A DNA stretch of 64,000 nt from Tragulus kanchil (taxonomy: Eukaryota; Chordata; Mammalia; Artiodactyla; Tragulidae): positions 204,258,900 through 204,322,899 of the forward strand of contig JAIOJX010000026.1 of NCBI GenBank assembly GCA_022376925.1, in the 5' to 3' direction. The position numbers were made by a program, and so were the translations under genes. This document shows, piece after piece, positions 36,837 through 50,302 of this stretch. The notes beneath the pieces are model-generated. The model saw nothing but the letters and a program-made list of their open reading frames with translations, was not told where the DNA came from and searched no databases. Within the stretch, counting starts at the first letter, position 1; every line of letters starts with the position of its first letter.

Positions 36837-39031
36837 ACATTTTCAAAATTATCAGAAGAGCTTTCTAAATGCACAGATTCCTAAGACCCATGTCCAGTAT
36901 TTGGATACAGTAGGTCTGGCTAAGACCCAGGAAACCATGGGGTTTTTTAAAAGATTCCTAGACGCTTCTAATGGATACTCAGGTTTTGAGGAAGACGAGT
37001 GTTGAGCAGTACTGTCTAATCTAAATATAATGCAAGCCACACTTTCTGGTTAGTTACATTTCAAAAGGATTTTCCAGCGGCTTCATTTGAAAAATAATTT
37101 TTCTTAATAAGACAGTTTCTTTAAATCAATAAATGCAAAATATTACCACCTCAATGTGTAATTAACATAAAAATTATTAATAAGATATTTTACATCCTTT
37201 TTACTTATACTAAGTCTTTGAAATCCAGTGTGTGCTTTCCAGTCACAGCACATCTCAGTCTGGACCAGCCCAGCTGTAAGCACTCAACAGCCCCCTATGG
37301 CTGCAGGCTGCCATGCTGAGAAGAGCAGATCCAGAGCATAGAGGTAAATGATCATAGTGATATAGGCTATACTGATGGTACTATATTTTGATGGTTCCCA
37401 ACTACGAAGTCCTTGAGAAGAGAAGGTGACTAGAAAGGTCAAAAAGGAGAATGAAATAGCGTGGAAAATGAGGGATAAATGTGAAACTTAACTCTTTGTT
37501 AACTGGAAGGTTTTTGTACTTAAAGAAGTGCACATAAATTGTCAAAAAATAAATAGAACTGATGACTATGTAAGCAAGAAGGGGAAAGGCTGGAGAATTC
37601 TATTAAACAAAAATGGTCTACAACACAACTCTAGTTTTTAAGTCCAAAAGTAAAATTCCTACAGAGTTCATGCTCACCTTTCAGAAACCTGTGGGACAGT
37701 AGAGTGTGAAATAGAAATATCTTTACACGGGCTTCCCTGGTGGCTCAGTGGTTAAGAATCCGCCTGCCAATGCAGGAGAAATGAGTTCAATTCCTGGCTG
37801 AAGAAGATCTCACACCCTAGGAGCAATTAAGGCCATGAGCCACAACTGTTGAGACCTAGGCTCAAGGGCCTGGGATCTGTAACTAGGAGCCCATGTGCCA
37901 CAGCTACTGAAGCCTGGGCTCCCTAGAGCCTGTGACACTTTACGGTTAGTTACATTTCAAAATTATCAGAAGAGCCCACAGATTCCTAAGATCCAGTATT
38001 TGGATACAGTAGGTCTGGCTAAGACCCAGGAAACCATGGGGTTTTAAAAGATTCCTAGACGCTTCTAATGGATACTCAGGTTTTGAGGAAGACGAGTGTT
38101 GAGCAGTACTGTCTAATCTAAATATAATGCAAGCCACACTTTCTGGTTAGTTACATTTCAAAAGGATTTTCCAGCGGCTTCATTTGAAAAATAATTTTTC
38201 TTAATAAGACAGTTTCTTTAAATCAATAAATGCAAAATATTACCACCTCAATGTGTAATTAACATAAAAATTATTAATAAGATATTTTACATCCTTTTTA
38301 CTTATACTAAGTCTTTGAAATCCAGTGTGTGCTTTCCAGTCACAGCACATCTCAGTCTGGACCAGCCCAGCTGTAAGCACTCAACAGCCCCCTATGGCTG
38401 CAGGCTGCCATGCTGAGAAGAGCAGATCCAGAGCATAGAGGTAAATGATCATAGTGATATAGGCTATACTGATGGTACTATATTTTGATGGTTCCCAACT
38501 ACGAAGTCCTTGAGAAGAGAAGGTGACTAGAAAGGTCAAAAAGGAGAATGAAATAGCGTGGAAAATGAGGGATAAATGTGAAACTTAACTCTTTGTTAAC
38601 TGGAAGGTTTTTGTACTTAAAGAAGTGCACATAAATTGTCAAAAAATAAATAGAACTGATGACTATGTAAGCAAGAAGGGGAAAGGCTGGAGAATTCTAT
38701 TAAACAAAAATGGTCTACAACACAACTCTAGTTTTTAAGTCCAAAAGTAAAATTCCTACAGAGTTCATGCTCACCTTTCAGAAACCTGTGGGACAGTAGA
38801 GTGTGAAATAGAAATATCTTTACACGGGCTTCCCTGGTGGCTCAGTGGTTAAGAATCCGCCTGCCAATGCAGGAGAAATGAGTTCAATTCCTGGCTGAAG
38901 AAGATCTCACACCCTAGGAGCAATTAAGGCCATGAGCCACAACTGTTGAGACCTAGGCTCAAGGGCCTGGGATCTGTAACTAGGGAGCCCATGTGCCACA
39001 GCTACTGAAGCCTGGGCTCCCTAGAGCCTGT
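36837..39031. repeat. Tandem duplication 13 (36837-37934 / 37951-39031)
   Basis: Offset drops from 1114 to ~1098 because two short deletions occur in the first 45 bp of the second copy. The linker resembles internal sequence at 37039-37060. The first copy cuts a CHR-2-like SINE short; the second continues through the whole element. Confidence 0.95.
37728..37934 (+). mobile_element. CHR-2-type SINE cut short by a duplication joint
   Basis: The head GGCTTCCCTGGTGGCTCAGT and about two thirds of the body are present, then it stops at the joint of duplication 13. Confidence 0.92.
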
Positions 39032-39162
39032 GCACCACAAGAGAAGCCACCACAATGAGAAGCCCTTGCACCACATCTGGAGAGAAGCCCCCACTTGCCA
39101 CAGCTAGAGAAAAGCCCTTGTAGCAATGAAGACCCAGCACGGCCAAAAATAAATAAATACTG
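38825..39162 (+). mobile_element. CHR-2-type SINE, complete
   Basis: The same insertion as 37728, here complete with body (CACCACAAGAGAAGCCACCA) and a GCCAAAAATAAATAAAT tail. Confidence 0.94.
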
Positions 39163-39923
39163 TTTTTTTAAAGAAAGACCTTTATGGAAAAAGTAAACTG
39201 CCCAGTGTAAAAACAACTTATAGAAGCATTTCCAAATGTTTTAAGCTGTGCACACACTTTTTTCATTTATCACGCTATAATGTTAGTGAAAACACATTTT
39301 GGAGGCTGAAATAATAAGTCTGAACAGAGAGCTTAACATAGAACTGATGCACATTATCCTTTGGGAATTCAACTAATATTTTTAAGATTTCAACAGTAAA
39401 GTATTCTAACCAAGACTATCACAACTAAAAAATGCTGTAAATCAAACAAAACATTTGTGAAGGAAAGCTCCTTAATTCCTCACCAAACACTTGTATCAAT
39501 GAAAAAACAATCAGAACAAATTCAATGTTAGAGGTTAATAGAGATGTGTGAAGTATTGGATTGCACACTTGTATTAACAGTATGTAAAAAACTCTATAGG
39601 AGGCCAGTGCTTCATCTGAAACCTACAACTGCACCTCCATTTACATGTGAATCTAATATATGAAATATGTTTTTTCATTTTCCTCTTACCTAGTGACTTT
39701 GAATGGCACAAAATCAGCTTTTGAAGCAATTATGGAGGCATTGATAAAATTCCAATAATTTAATTTAAAGCTGACTTCTTTAACATGGCAATTCATAAAT
39801 ACATAAAATGATGTACTGATTCTCCAACTGGAGACACGCCCTTTACTTGTTCATCCAATAAAGGCACTGAATTTTCACTGCTCTGTAATCTATACTTTTG
39901 CTCAGGTTAGACGTGGTTAAGGA
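39163..39923. other. AT-rich intergenic stretch
   Basis: Nothing recognised. Confidence 0.55.
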
Positions 39924-40278
39924 GAGATTTCCCTGGAGGTCTAGTAGTTGAGAATCTATCTTTCAATGTAGGGGACTTGGGTTTGATCCCTGGTTGGGGA
40001 ACTGAGATTCCACATGCTGCAGGGCAACTAAGCCCACGCGCCACAAGAGAAGTTCATGCTTGCCAAAACTAGACAAAGCCTGGATGCCACAAAGAAGACC
40101 AGTGCAGCCACTTACCAATGCAGGAGAAGTGTGCTTGATCCCTGGATCAGGAAAATCCTCTGAATAAGAAATGGTAACCCACTCCGGTATTCTTGCCTGA
40201 AATGTCCCGTGGACAGAGGAGCCCAGTGGGTTCAGTGCATAGGGTCAAAAGAGTCAGACATAGTGAGTAAACAACAAC
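39924..40278 (+). mobile_element. Two joined SINE pieces (CHR-2-type then Bov-tA)
   Basis: A CHR-2-type element (39924-40112) lacks its usual tail and runs directly into a Bov-tA body (40113-40278: CAATGCAGGAGAAGTGTGC, then GTGGACAGAGGAGCCCAGTG). The second half is repeated at 41153-41394. Confidence 0.85.
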
Positions 40279-40646
40279 GTTGTCAGAGTCAGGGCCCTGA
40301 AGTCAGTCTTATAGAATGACTCAATCTTGGCAGAAATGCCAAAATGGCAGCAGCTGACACTACCTTTAAACTTCTGAGATTTTTAAAAACCTGCAGCTTC
40401 TCTTACCTATTCCTTTTATGTTTTACCTCTATGTGTAACGAAATTTACTCTTGTCAGCACATATTACCTCTCGAGTAACATATTATCTAATCAGTATATA
40501 AAGTACCCTTTTCTTTTCTAAATTAGCCTAAATTATAATGGGAAGACTGTGAGTCCCTGTCATAGTATTCAGTTGTCATCCTTCCAGGACAAAAAGGCTC
40601 CATTTTAGCCTAATCATAATTGGCCATGCTTATATCCCTAATAATG

Positions 40647-40858
40647 GGGCTTCCCTGGTGGCAGAGCAGTAAAGAATCTACCTGCAATGTAGGAGACCTG
40701 GGTTCAATCCCTGGGTTGGGAAGATCCCCTGGAGGAGGACATGGCAACCCACTTCAGTATTCTTGCCTGGAGAATCCCCCTGGATAGAAGAAGCTGGTGG
40801 GTTACAGTCCATAGGGTCCCTCAGAGTCAGACACATTGAAGTGACTAAGCAGCAGCAG
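40647..40858 (+). mobile_element. Bov-tA-type SINE with target duplication
   Basis: Full head and body from GGGCTTCCCTGGTGGCAGAG to GACTAAGCAGCAGCAGC. Flanks TATATCCCTAATA (40631-40643) and ATATCCCTAATAC (from 40860) are the target duplication. It is repeated at 41761-41974. Confidence 0.94.
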
Positions 40859-41760
40859 CATATCCCTAATACACAAAGTATGGCTACAGTTCATATTCAC
40901 ATCCTCATTTTTTAAGCACCATTTGAACAAAACATCTTATTAGGCTTTAAAGAAAGCACATAAGAAGAGTGTTTCCTACCTTCAACAAATTCTTAATTAA
41001 GCATGCAGTTTATAAGCTAATACGGGCAATGAAAATGGGCAACCAGAAGGAAGGGCAGGAAAGAAGAATGATTATCTGACTTCACTGGTCAAAGACCTAA
41101 GAACTGGGCAGGGAAGAAGAATGATATATCTTGACATTTTTAAAGCCCACGCGGCCACCAAGAGAAGTTCATGCTTGCCAAAACTAGACAAAGCCTGGAT
41201 GCCACAAAGAAGACCAGTGCAGCCACTTACCAATGCAGGAGAAGTGTGCTTGATCCCTGGATCAGGAAAATCCTCTGAATAAGAAATGGTAACCCACTCC
41301 GGTATTCTTGCCTGAAATGTCCCGTGGACAGAGGAGCCCAGTGGGTTCAGTGCATAGGGTCAAAAGAGTCAGACATAGTGAGTAAACAACAACGTTGTCA
41401 GAGTCAGGGCCCTGAAGTCAGTCTTATAGAATGACTCAATCTTGGCAGAAATGCCAAAATGGCAGCAGCTGACACTACCTTTAAACTTCTGAGATTTTTA
41501 AAAACCTGCAGCTTCTCTTACCTATTCCTTTTATGTTTTACCTCTATGTGTAACGAAATTTACTCTTGTCAGCACATATTACCTCTCGAGTAACATATTA
41601 TCTAATCAGTATATAAAGTACCCTTTTCTTTTCTAAATTAGCCTAAATTATAATGGGAAGACTGTGAGTCCCTGTCATAGTATTCAGTTGTCATCCTTCC
41701 AGGACAAAAAGGCTCCATTTTAGCCTAATCATAATTGGCCATGCTTATATCCCTAATAAT

Positions 41761-41974
41761 GGGGCTTCCCTGGTGGCAGAGCAGTAAAGAATCTACCTGC
41801 AATGTAGGAGACCTGGGTTCAATCCCTGGGTTGGGAAGATCCCCTGGAGGAGGACATGGCAACCCACTTCAGTATTCTTGCCTGGAGAATCCCCCTGGAT
41901 AGAAGAAGCTGGTGGGTTACAGTCCATAGGGTCCCTCAGAGTCAGACACATTGAAGTGACTAAGCAGCAGCAGC
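41761..41974 (+). mobile_element. Duplicate copy of the SINE at 40647
   Basis: Same insertion at offset ~1115. Confidence 0.94.
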
Positions 41975-42216
41975 ATATCCCTAATACACAAAGTATGGCT
42001 ACAGTTCATATTCACATCCTCATTTTTTAAGCACCATTTGAACAAAACATCTTATTAGGCTTTAAAGAAAGCACATAAGAAGAGTGTTTCCTACCTTCAA
42101 CAAATTCTTAATTAAGCATGCAGTTTATAAGCTAATACGGGCAATGAAAATGGGCAACCAGAAGGAAGGGCAGGGAAAGAAGAATGATTATCTGACTTCA
42201 CTGGTCAAAGACCTAA

Positions 42217-42860
42217 ACTGTAACTGGGAAAAAAAAAAAAAAAAGACACAAAGCCAAACAGCTTTCAAGGAAGAAGACCAAGATTTTCAAAACACTTAGT
42301 TTCTTAAGTAAAAACAACAAGATGATTCTGTAGAAATAAAATGGAACACATTGTGTTAAACACCCAGTATGTTAGTACAGTGCAAACATTTCTTGTTTAG
42401 GAAATACTGTTCAGAATAAAAGCTCCAAATGGCCACAACCATTGCTCTTAACATGCATGTTATCAATGAAAGTAAAAAGCCACAGTTGAGAACTGAAACC
42501 AAGAACAGGAGTCTGAACAGATGTAAATTCCCACTAGTTAGAAGAGTTTTCTATAATCTTTCTAAATAATCTTCAGACCAGCTTCTATTAATCCCTTAGG
42601 ACTGGGACCCTAATAAAGTCCATGGCCTAGGAAAGCTATTTATAAAACTTTTCTGAGAAGGTTACACAAATATATTGTTTCAATCATTGTGTAATGAAAA
42701 GTTATAACCTATCCCTTAGAGGATTATCTGAATTTTTAACAGATCTTAAAGCTATCTTTACGTAGGTTAGGGATTTACAAGGAAAAAGTAGTCTGATTAT
42801 ACCCTTTATATGTCTTCAATTCTGCTATAATTCTTTATCCTCACAGTAACCACCATCATT
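42217..42860. other. AT-rich intergenic stretch
   Basis: An A run at 42229-42244. No gene is seen. Confidence 0.55.
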
Positions 42861-43052
42861 TATGTTCTGGACACTGGACTAAGGACTTTACACATACTTT
42901 CTCCGATAATCTTCACACATACACATGCACAAAAACTATGAGACAATGTTAGTATTTCTATTTTAGAAAGAACGGGGGGTTAAATAAGCTAAATGACTAT
43001 CCTAGTGTAACACATTCACTAACCAGCAAAGCTAAGATTCACACCCAAGTCT
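42861..43052 (-). mobile_element. MIR-type SINE fragment
   Basis: Reverse-complement MIR layout: TTCTGGACACTGGACTAAGG, ATTTCTATTTTAGAAAGAAC, then CACTAACCAGCAAAGCTAAG. Confidence 0.75.
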
Positions 43053-43378
43053 CCACCCCAACCACCAACCATAAAGCCTGTGTGGGCTGAGCAACCACTG
43101 TAATGCATGTGTGTGAGCATGCATACCACTACAATTCCCCTTTCAAGTGGATTAGTATGGACACCATAACAGCCTACACTAACCAGTCTGAAGCCTAGCA
43201 ATCAGCTTTACAAACACACCAAAAACCTGTCAAATTTCATCTTAAAATCTTTCATATGTCAAAAGGGAAAAAATTAGTAGCAGTGTCTTTGTTCATAATT
43301 ATTTAATGGGGAGACCCAACATATTGAAAAAGAAAGGTGGAATGGGTCTTAAAATCAGATATTCCCTTCCTACTAACT

Positions 43379-43563
43379 ATTGGCTCAGTGGTAAAGAATC
43401 TGTCTGCAATGCAGGAGATGCAGATTCAATTCCTATGTCAAGAAGATCCCCTGGAGGAAGAAATGGCAACCTACACCAGCATTCTTCCCTGGGAAATTCC
43501 ATGGACTGAGGAGCCTGACAGACTACAGTTCATGCAAAGAGTCAAACATGACTGACCACACAC
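43379..43563 (+). mobile_element. Bov-tA-type SINE, 5' end worn
   Basis: GGCTCAGTGGTAAAGAATCT, then GAAGATCCCCTGGAGGAAG and CATGGACTGAGGAGCCTGA in Bov-tA order. The first few head bases are missing. Confidence 0.9.
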
Positions 43564-46286
43564 ACAGTATGTATGGAGGCCATGGTAAATCTCTGACTGC
43601 ATTAATATCTATTGTTTTCATTTATTCAAATTCACACTTAAGTTGTTATTTCTGATAAAGTAACCCTACTAATGATATAAACTGCTAAGCAATAAACTAG
43701 ATATCATGTTCACCTTTGTATCTCTGCTGAATCCATAAATACTATAATTATACATTTGTTAACTCAAGATTTTCATGGAAAGAAGAGAAAGCATATTAAT
43801 AAAATGTTCTGTTTAATACACACAAGTCAAATTTAAGCCATTATGGAAGTATTGCTTTCTCAAAATGGGGCCAGGGTTGAGCGGGAGGCAAGCATTGCCC
43901 AAAGCAGATTATATGCAGACATGAGGAAGTTAAAGCTCAAAGATAAGTGAAAATCAACAGTGGAGACCCATTATTTCAGAAGTGAGGTTTTGGGGAAATA
44001 TCTCCTAAATGAAACATAAAACTATAGAATTTTAAAATGGAAGCTGAAGCTGGAATGCAACTCATCAATGTAAAATAATCCTCTGGATCTTTTCCTTCCT
44101 GACCAGAGTAAAGACCTATATAATCAACAGGAAGAAAAGTTCTCAATTTAGGCCCCCATTTTATCCCCTTTGCCTTAAAGCCAATACATGGTAATTCTCC
44201 ATGGTTACATTTCCTGAAGGAAGCTAAGAACGAATACGAGTTCTTTACGCACATGTATCCATATGTATATATATACATATAGATATTGAAATATATGCAT
44301 CTCAGCAAAATATATCCAGGATGCACACTACAGGCTCATATTCCCTGAAAGTTGCCTCCTCAAAAGAGACGTTCCAAAATGGATACCAAGTAGAAGCTGA
44401 GGTCTTAAAACCTTGAGGCCCATGGATTTGTCAATCTAATCTTTTCTCTCCTGCACTAATATTGAAACAAAATAGACAGTAGCAGTTCAGGCGCATTTTT
44501 GTACTTTTTAAACAGCCTGAGATCTGGGTTCCTTATTCATTAGTATTAAAATCGGTTTTAGTAATTTGAGAAGAAATAAGGAAGATGAATCTAGTGTTCT
44601 TAGAAAATCTACTCTGTTGAAAAAAAGAGATTAGAAACTCCCCAGCTATGGAGTCAAGGTCTTTGTTAGGCATGTACAGCTTTTTAAATCCCATAAAAAT
44701 CTCAACATCTGACCCATTTCATTTTTACAAGGGAAGGGGCTGTTACTCTGGAAAATATGCGTAAAAATCCGCAGCATTCAGAGGCATTAAACAGTTTTAT
44801 TTCACATTTGTTTCCTGTGTATCCTGCTTGATAGACACGGCGCAGCACCTGCTGCTGTAACTCTGCTCTTCCCCGCCCAGCCTTCTCTGTTCAGAAAGGA
44901 CTGGTTTGCGCTGTTTTTCCAACCGCCAAGGTCATGCTGCCCTCTTCTGGTCACTGATCAGAATGTCCTGAAATGACCCTCGAAAGGAACACAAAGTGGA
45001 GAACTAGAGATAGTTGGCTCGTTTATAAAACTTTTTCAGTCAGTAAACGAAAACCAATTTTATTCAAGATAGCAATACCATAATAATTTTAAATTTGGTA
45101 TGTTTTAGATAGAAGCTAGAAGTTTCTATCCAGAGGAGTTTTGAAGTCTTTATCTAAACATTAAATTGGTAGTTACGATTTTCCTGAACGTGGTTTTCAT
45201 ATTACCTCTTGGCCTATTTTGCACAATATAGATAAAAACCTTTTAAAAAATTAAAAATAACAATCATGTATGCTAAATTTCGATATTAGCTAAGGCATTA
45301 TATTTCTGTCCAATGATTCCAAATTTAGATTCACTCAAAGAGAAGCAAGTTGAAGACAAAAGCTAACAATAGAAATTACAATCTTACTTTGGAATTTTAC
45401 CAAAGCATAGATACAAGAAAACTTTTCAAAAGGTTCCTTTCATCTCTCAATTTCAGAATCTGAAAACATATGCACCAGAATTCCATTATCAACACAACAG
45501 TTTTTCTTTTACTCTTGTTATCACAATAAATCAATAACTAGAACGCTCGCTCTCCAGATTTTTGTGGATAAGAATCCATGCCTTATGCCATTCATCTTAA
45601 AAAGGTCCTCAAGAAGTAGGTTCTTCTCTGCAAACATAAGCAACATTCTGCCAACACCATAGAATGGATACTATAGAATGAATAATCCTAGGCTATTTTT
45701 TTAAAGGCCAATTCCTATAACAACCAATTATAGATAGCAATACTCCTATTTACAAGTGCTTCTGAAAATTAACATTAATTTTTTACTTTATTTGATGGCC
45801 AGGCAAAGAACTAGTGGCAATGTTTTGTAAAATACTCTCACTATTTCACCTTCAGGCAAGTTTTCCTTGTATCACTCATTTCTGGAGAAATGGCTCCCCT
45901 TGTCTTCCCTAATTTTTAAGGCACATCCATGGATCTGCCACTTCACTTGTGGATTAGGGGTCCAACAAGGATTCTATTGTAGGCCCCTAATTCAGGAGAT
46001 TCCATTGTCCTACATCACTGCTGGTGTACTAAATTACATGGAACAAGTGCAGATCAGGAAAATACTGCACATACTCAAATAGCACAGAGCAAATGATGGC
46101 CTGTGGGCAATGATGTTCATACATGCCGGCTTTGTATAAACATTCTTTCACATCTGTGCACGCCTCCTGTGGAAGCTAACAAATTGCCCTCAATAGCTTA
46201 TTTTTTCAGGCACTAAAAGGTGTTTCTGGACTCACACAGTACGTTTATGGTCCACATCCCTGATATTCTTCATCAATACACCCACA
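43564..46286. other. Long unique intergenic stretch
   Basis: No gene. It contains a GC-richer patch at 44835-44960 with a CTCF-like site, in otherwise AT-rich sequence, and an AT-alternating tract near 44255-44300. Confidence 0.5.
44937..44950 (-). promoter_or_regulatory. CTCF-like motif
   Basis: Minus-strand CCAGAAGAGGGCAG fits the CTCF core. It lies in a locally GC-rich unique patch. This is a motif match only. Confidence 0.35.
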
Positions 46287-48486
46287 TCAATTTACAAAGT
46301 ATATTCCTTCAACATCTATTCATAGAGAATATTTTAGACTTCAACATAATGAAAAATCCTATCATCAGTTTAGCCATGTGTCCAAAGGCTTCTTGGATCA
46401 TATCCTGGGATTTGGGGCTCTGTATTCTTAGCTGGAAAATGAGAGAACCAAATGAGATCATTTTCTCGGGTCCTTTTAACTGAAAAAATAAAACCAGATT
46501 CTAACTGCAAGTCAGGTCTGCAATGGAAGACTTCAGGCCTAAACTCTGGGCAAGACAAAGCATCTTCTCCAGAAATACAAGAAAGCAGCAAGGCCACATT
46601 TTGGTCAGCCCACACAGTTATTCTAGAAAGTAACACAGCCGGTAATGATACTAGAGAAAAATTTACCACAGTCACCATTAATGATTACATTAGGTAACAG
46701 TATACAGAATATCATTTGTGCCATTAAGTAGATTTACTGTTTAATTCTCTAAATTATGTGCCATTTAGAAATAACCTAACTTTGAGAGGTACTCATGATA
46801 GATATTATAGGAATATACCTTTTTTTTTTCTTCACTAAATGGTTAACCTTAAATAGAATCCAGAGCCCAGAATTACTTAAGAATCCCTTCCTGGTAGCCC
46901 CTCTTAACATCAACCATGAAGCAGTCTGAGAACTGCCTAGGATAGTAAAATGGATAAAAGAAATACCTGTATTTCTATGCACATCTGTTTAACTTTCAGT
47001 ATAGAAGCATCAAAGCAGGAATCAAGGAATCATAGAATCATAGGGTAAAGGAACAGTCTACATGCTATTGCATGTTTATACATTAGGGAGATCTTTCTTT
47101 GGCTGTTTATTTTGCAATTTAGATAAAGCAATATATATGTTATTAAGTGTATCTTTTTATTTAAATAGGACGACATCTCTTACCCAAACTGGTTGGTAAT
47201 TGCCAAATGTGAATGCCTTACTAGGAAGACAGAGTTGAACAATATAGGTAAAATATTTCACTTTGCTGCTAAGAAAAAATTTCAACATACAAGTCTGAGG
47301 ACTAGCAATGACTACAAGCACTTGGAATAGAATACCATTTCAGTTGAGACTCACCAGGGAAAATAACTACTGGGTTGAAAATAACATGACTGGTCAGCTG
47401 TCAATTTACAAAGTATATTCCTTCAACATCTATTCATAGAGAATATTTTAGACTTCAACATAATGAAAAATCCTATCATCAGTTTAGCCATGTGTCCAAA
47501 GGCTTCTTGGATCATATCCTGGGATTTGGGGCTCTGTATTCTTAGCTGGAAAATGAGAGAACCAAATGAGATCATTTTCTCGGGTCCTTTTAACTGAAAA
47601 ATAAAACCAGATTCTAACTGCAAGTCAGGTCTGCAATGGAAGACTTCAGGCCTAAACTCTGGGCAAGACAAAGCATCTTCTCCAGAAATACAAGAAAGCA
47701 GCAAGGCCACATTTTGGTCAGCCCACACAGTTATTCTAGAAAGTAACACAGCCGGTAATGATACTAGAGAAAAATTTACCACAGTCACCATTAATGATTA
47801 CATTAGGTAACAGTATACAGAATATCATTTGTGCCATTAAGTAGATTTACTGTTTAATTCTCTAAATTATGTGCCATTTAGAAATAACCTAACTTTGAGA
47901 GGTACTCATGATAGATATTATAGGAATATACCTTTTTTTTTTCTTCACTAAATGGTTAACCTTAAATAGAATCCAGAGCCCAGAATTACTTAAGAATCCC
48001 TTCCTGGTAGCCCCTCTTAACATCAACCATGAAGCAGTCTGAGAACTGCCTAGGATAGTAAAATGGATAAAAGAAATACCTGTATTTCTATGCACATCTG
48101 TTTAACTTTCAGTATAGAAGCATCAAAGCAGGAATCAAGGAATCATAGAATCATAGGGTAAAGGAACAGTCTACATGCTATTGCATGTTTATAAATTAGG
48201 GAGATCTTTCTTTGGCTGTTTATTTTGCAATTTAGATAAAGCAATATATATGTTATTAAGTGTATCTTTTTATTTAAATAGGACGACATCTCTTACCCAA
48301 ACTGGTTGGTAATTGCCAAATGTGAATGCCTTACTAGGAAGACAGAGTTGAACAATATAGGTAAAATATTTCACTTTGCTGCTAAGAAAAAATTTCAACA
48401 TACAAGTCTGAGGACTAGCAATGACTACAAGCACTTGGAATAGAATACCATTTCAGTTGAGACTCACCAGGGAAAATAACTACTGG
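46287..48486. repeat. Tandem duplication 15 (46287-47373 / 47401-48486)
   Basis: Offset is 1114-1113. The segment 47374-47400 is a shortened, altered version of 48487-48523, so the first copy runs on into downstream sequence before the jump back. Confidence 0.96.
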
Positions 48487-50302
48487 GGTTGTACCTAATG
48501 CAATAGAAGCCATGACTGGTCAGCTGCTATACAACTCAATTATACTTATTTTCAACTAAAAATTTTTAATATTGTGAGTGCTGACCTTCTAAAATCAAAG
48601 GTGAAATACTGACATTTCTCTCCTGCACCCCTCAGAAATACAGCTTGCTTTAAAAACGTTACCTTCAAAAAGTTACCTTCACTTGCCACTAATAATCTGT
48701 ACTTGCAAATGGAGGCAGATGGAGGTTTCTGCTTCAGAAACTGTTGTTGCCCGCTGTTCTGCTAGCCTGACAGGAGAAACACCCTCAGCAGTTTTACTGC
48801 AACACAGAAATTTCTTTCAAGAGCAGCTTATTTCTTACCTGTCTTATTTTTACTACCACCCAAAAAGGGTTTGCTTCAAAGTAACTGAATGTTAGCTAAG
48901 CCTCCATCTGCCTTGGTCTATTATGCAAGACTCCAGAGGGCAGCAATGCAGCCTTGCGTCCCTTTGAGTGAGCCTCACTTCACAGGTCACTGGTCACGCA
49001 ATAAAGGCCACAAGTTTAAATTTTATGCCTGATCAGTTTCTTTAAAGCTCTGTGTCCTCTCTACACAGGGCTCTAGCCTCCTTACATAACAGGAATTTGG
49101 AATAAAATTTTGAACTGGATAATTTCAAAATGCAGCTTGTGGGTGGGGTAAGAAAATTTTATTCCGTCTTAAAAATTACATATGTACTCCCTCCTGAAAT
49201 TAGCGTAACTGCATCACAATTTTAGATAAAGCAAGGTAAATCATAGAATCATAGGGTCTACATGCTATTGCATGTTTATACATTAGGAGATCTTTCTTTG
49301 GCTGTTTATTTTGCAATTTAGATAAAGCAATATATATGTTATTAAGTGTATCTTTATTTAAATAGGACGACATCTCTTACCCAAACTGGTTGGTAATTGC
49401 CAAATGTGAATGCCTTACTAGGAAGACAGAGTTGAACAATATAGGTAAAATATTTCACTTTGCTGCTAAGAAAAAATTTCAACATACAAGTCTGAGGACT
49501 AGCAATGACTACAAGCACTTGGAATAGAATACCATTTCAGTTGAGACTCACCAGGGAAAATAACTACTGGGGTTGTACCTAATGCAATAGAAGCCATGAC
49601 TGGTCAGCTGCTATACAACTCAATTATACTTATTTTCAACTAAAAATTTTTAATATTGTGAGTGCTGACCTTCTAAAATCAAAGGTGAAATACTGACATT
49701 TCTCTCCTGCACCCCTCAGAAATACAGCTTGCTTTAAAAACGTTACCTTCAAAAAGTTACCTTCACTTGCCACTAATAATCTGTACTTGCAAATGGAGGC
49801 AGATGGAGGTTTCTGCTTCAGAAACTGTTGTTGCCCGCTGTTCTGCTAGCCTGACAGGAGAAACACCCTCAGCAGTTTTACTGCAACACAGAAATTTCTT
49901 TCAAGAGCAGCTTATTTCTTACCTGTCTTATTTTTACTACCACCCAAAAGGTTAGCTTCAAACTAACTGAATGTTAGCTAAGCCTCCATCTGCCTTGGTC
50001 TATTATGCAAGACTCCAGAGGGCAGCAATGCAACCTTGGGACCCTTTGAGTGAGCCTCACTTCACAGGACACTAGGCAGGCAATAAAGGCCACAAGTATA
50101 AATTTTATGCTTGATCAGTTAATTTAAAAATCTGTTTCCTCTCTACACAGGGCTCTAGCCTCCTTACATAACAGGAATTTGGAATAAAATTTTGAACTGG
50201 ATAATTTCAAAATGCAGCTTGTGGGTGGGGTAAGAAAATTTTATTCCGTCTTAAAAATTACATATGTACTCCCTCCTGAAATTACGGCGTAACTGCATCA
50301 CT
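48143..50302. repeat. Tandem duplication 16 (48143-49219 / 49241-50302)
   Basis: Offset falls from 1098 to ~1087 owing to a ~10-base deletion at the start of the second copy. Scattered substitutions occur near 48950-49030 versus 50035-50115. It overlaps duplication 15, tripling 48143-48486. Confidence 0.95.

Larger units (their letters stand above)
40029..42216. repeat. Tandem duplication 14 (40029-41100 / 41153-42216)
   Basis: Offset is 1115-1116 with a 52-bp linker (41101-41152), part of which repeats the just-preceding GGGCAGGAAAGAAGAATGAT in altered form. Each copy holds two Bov-tA segments. Confidence 0.95.
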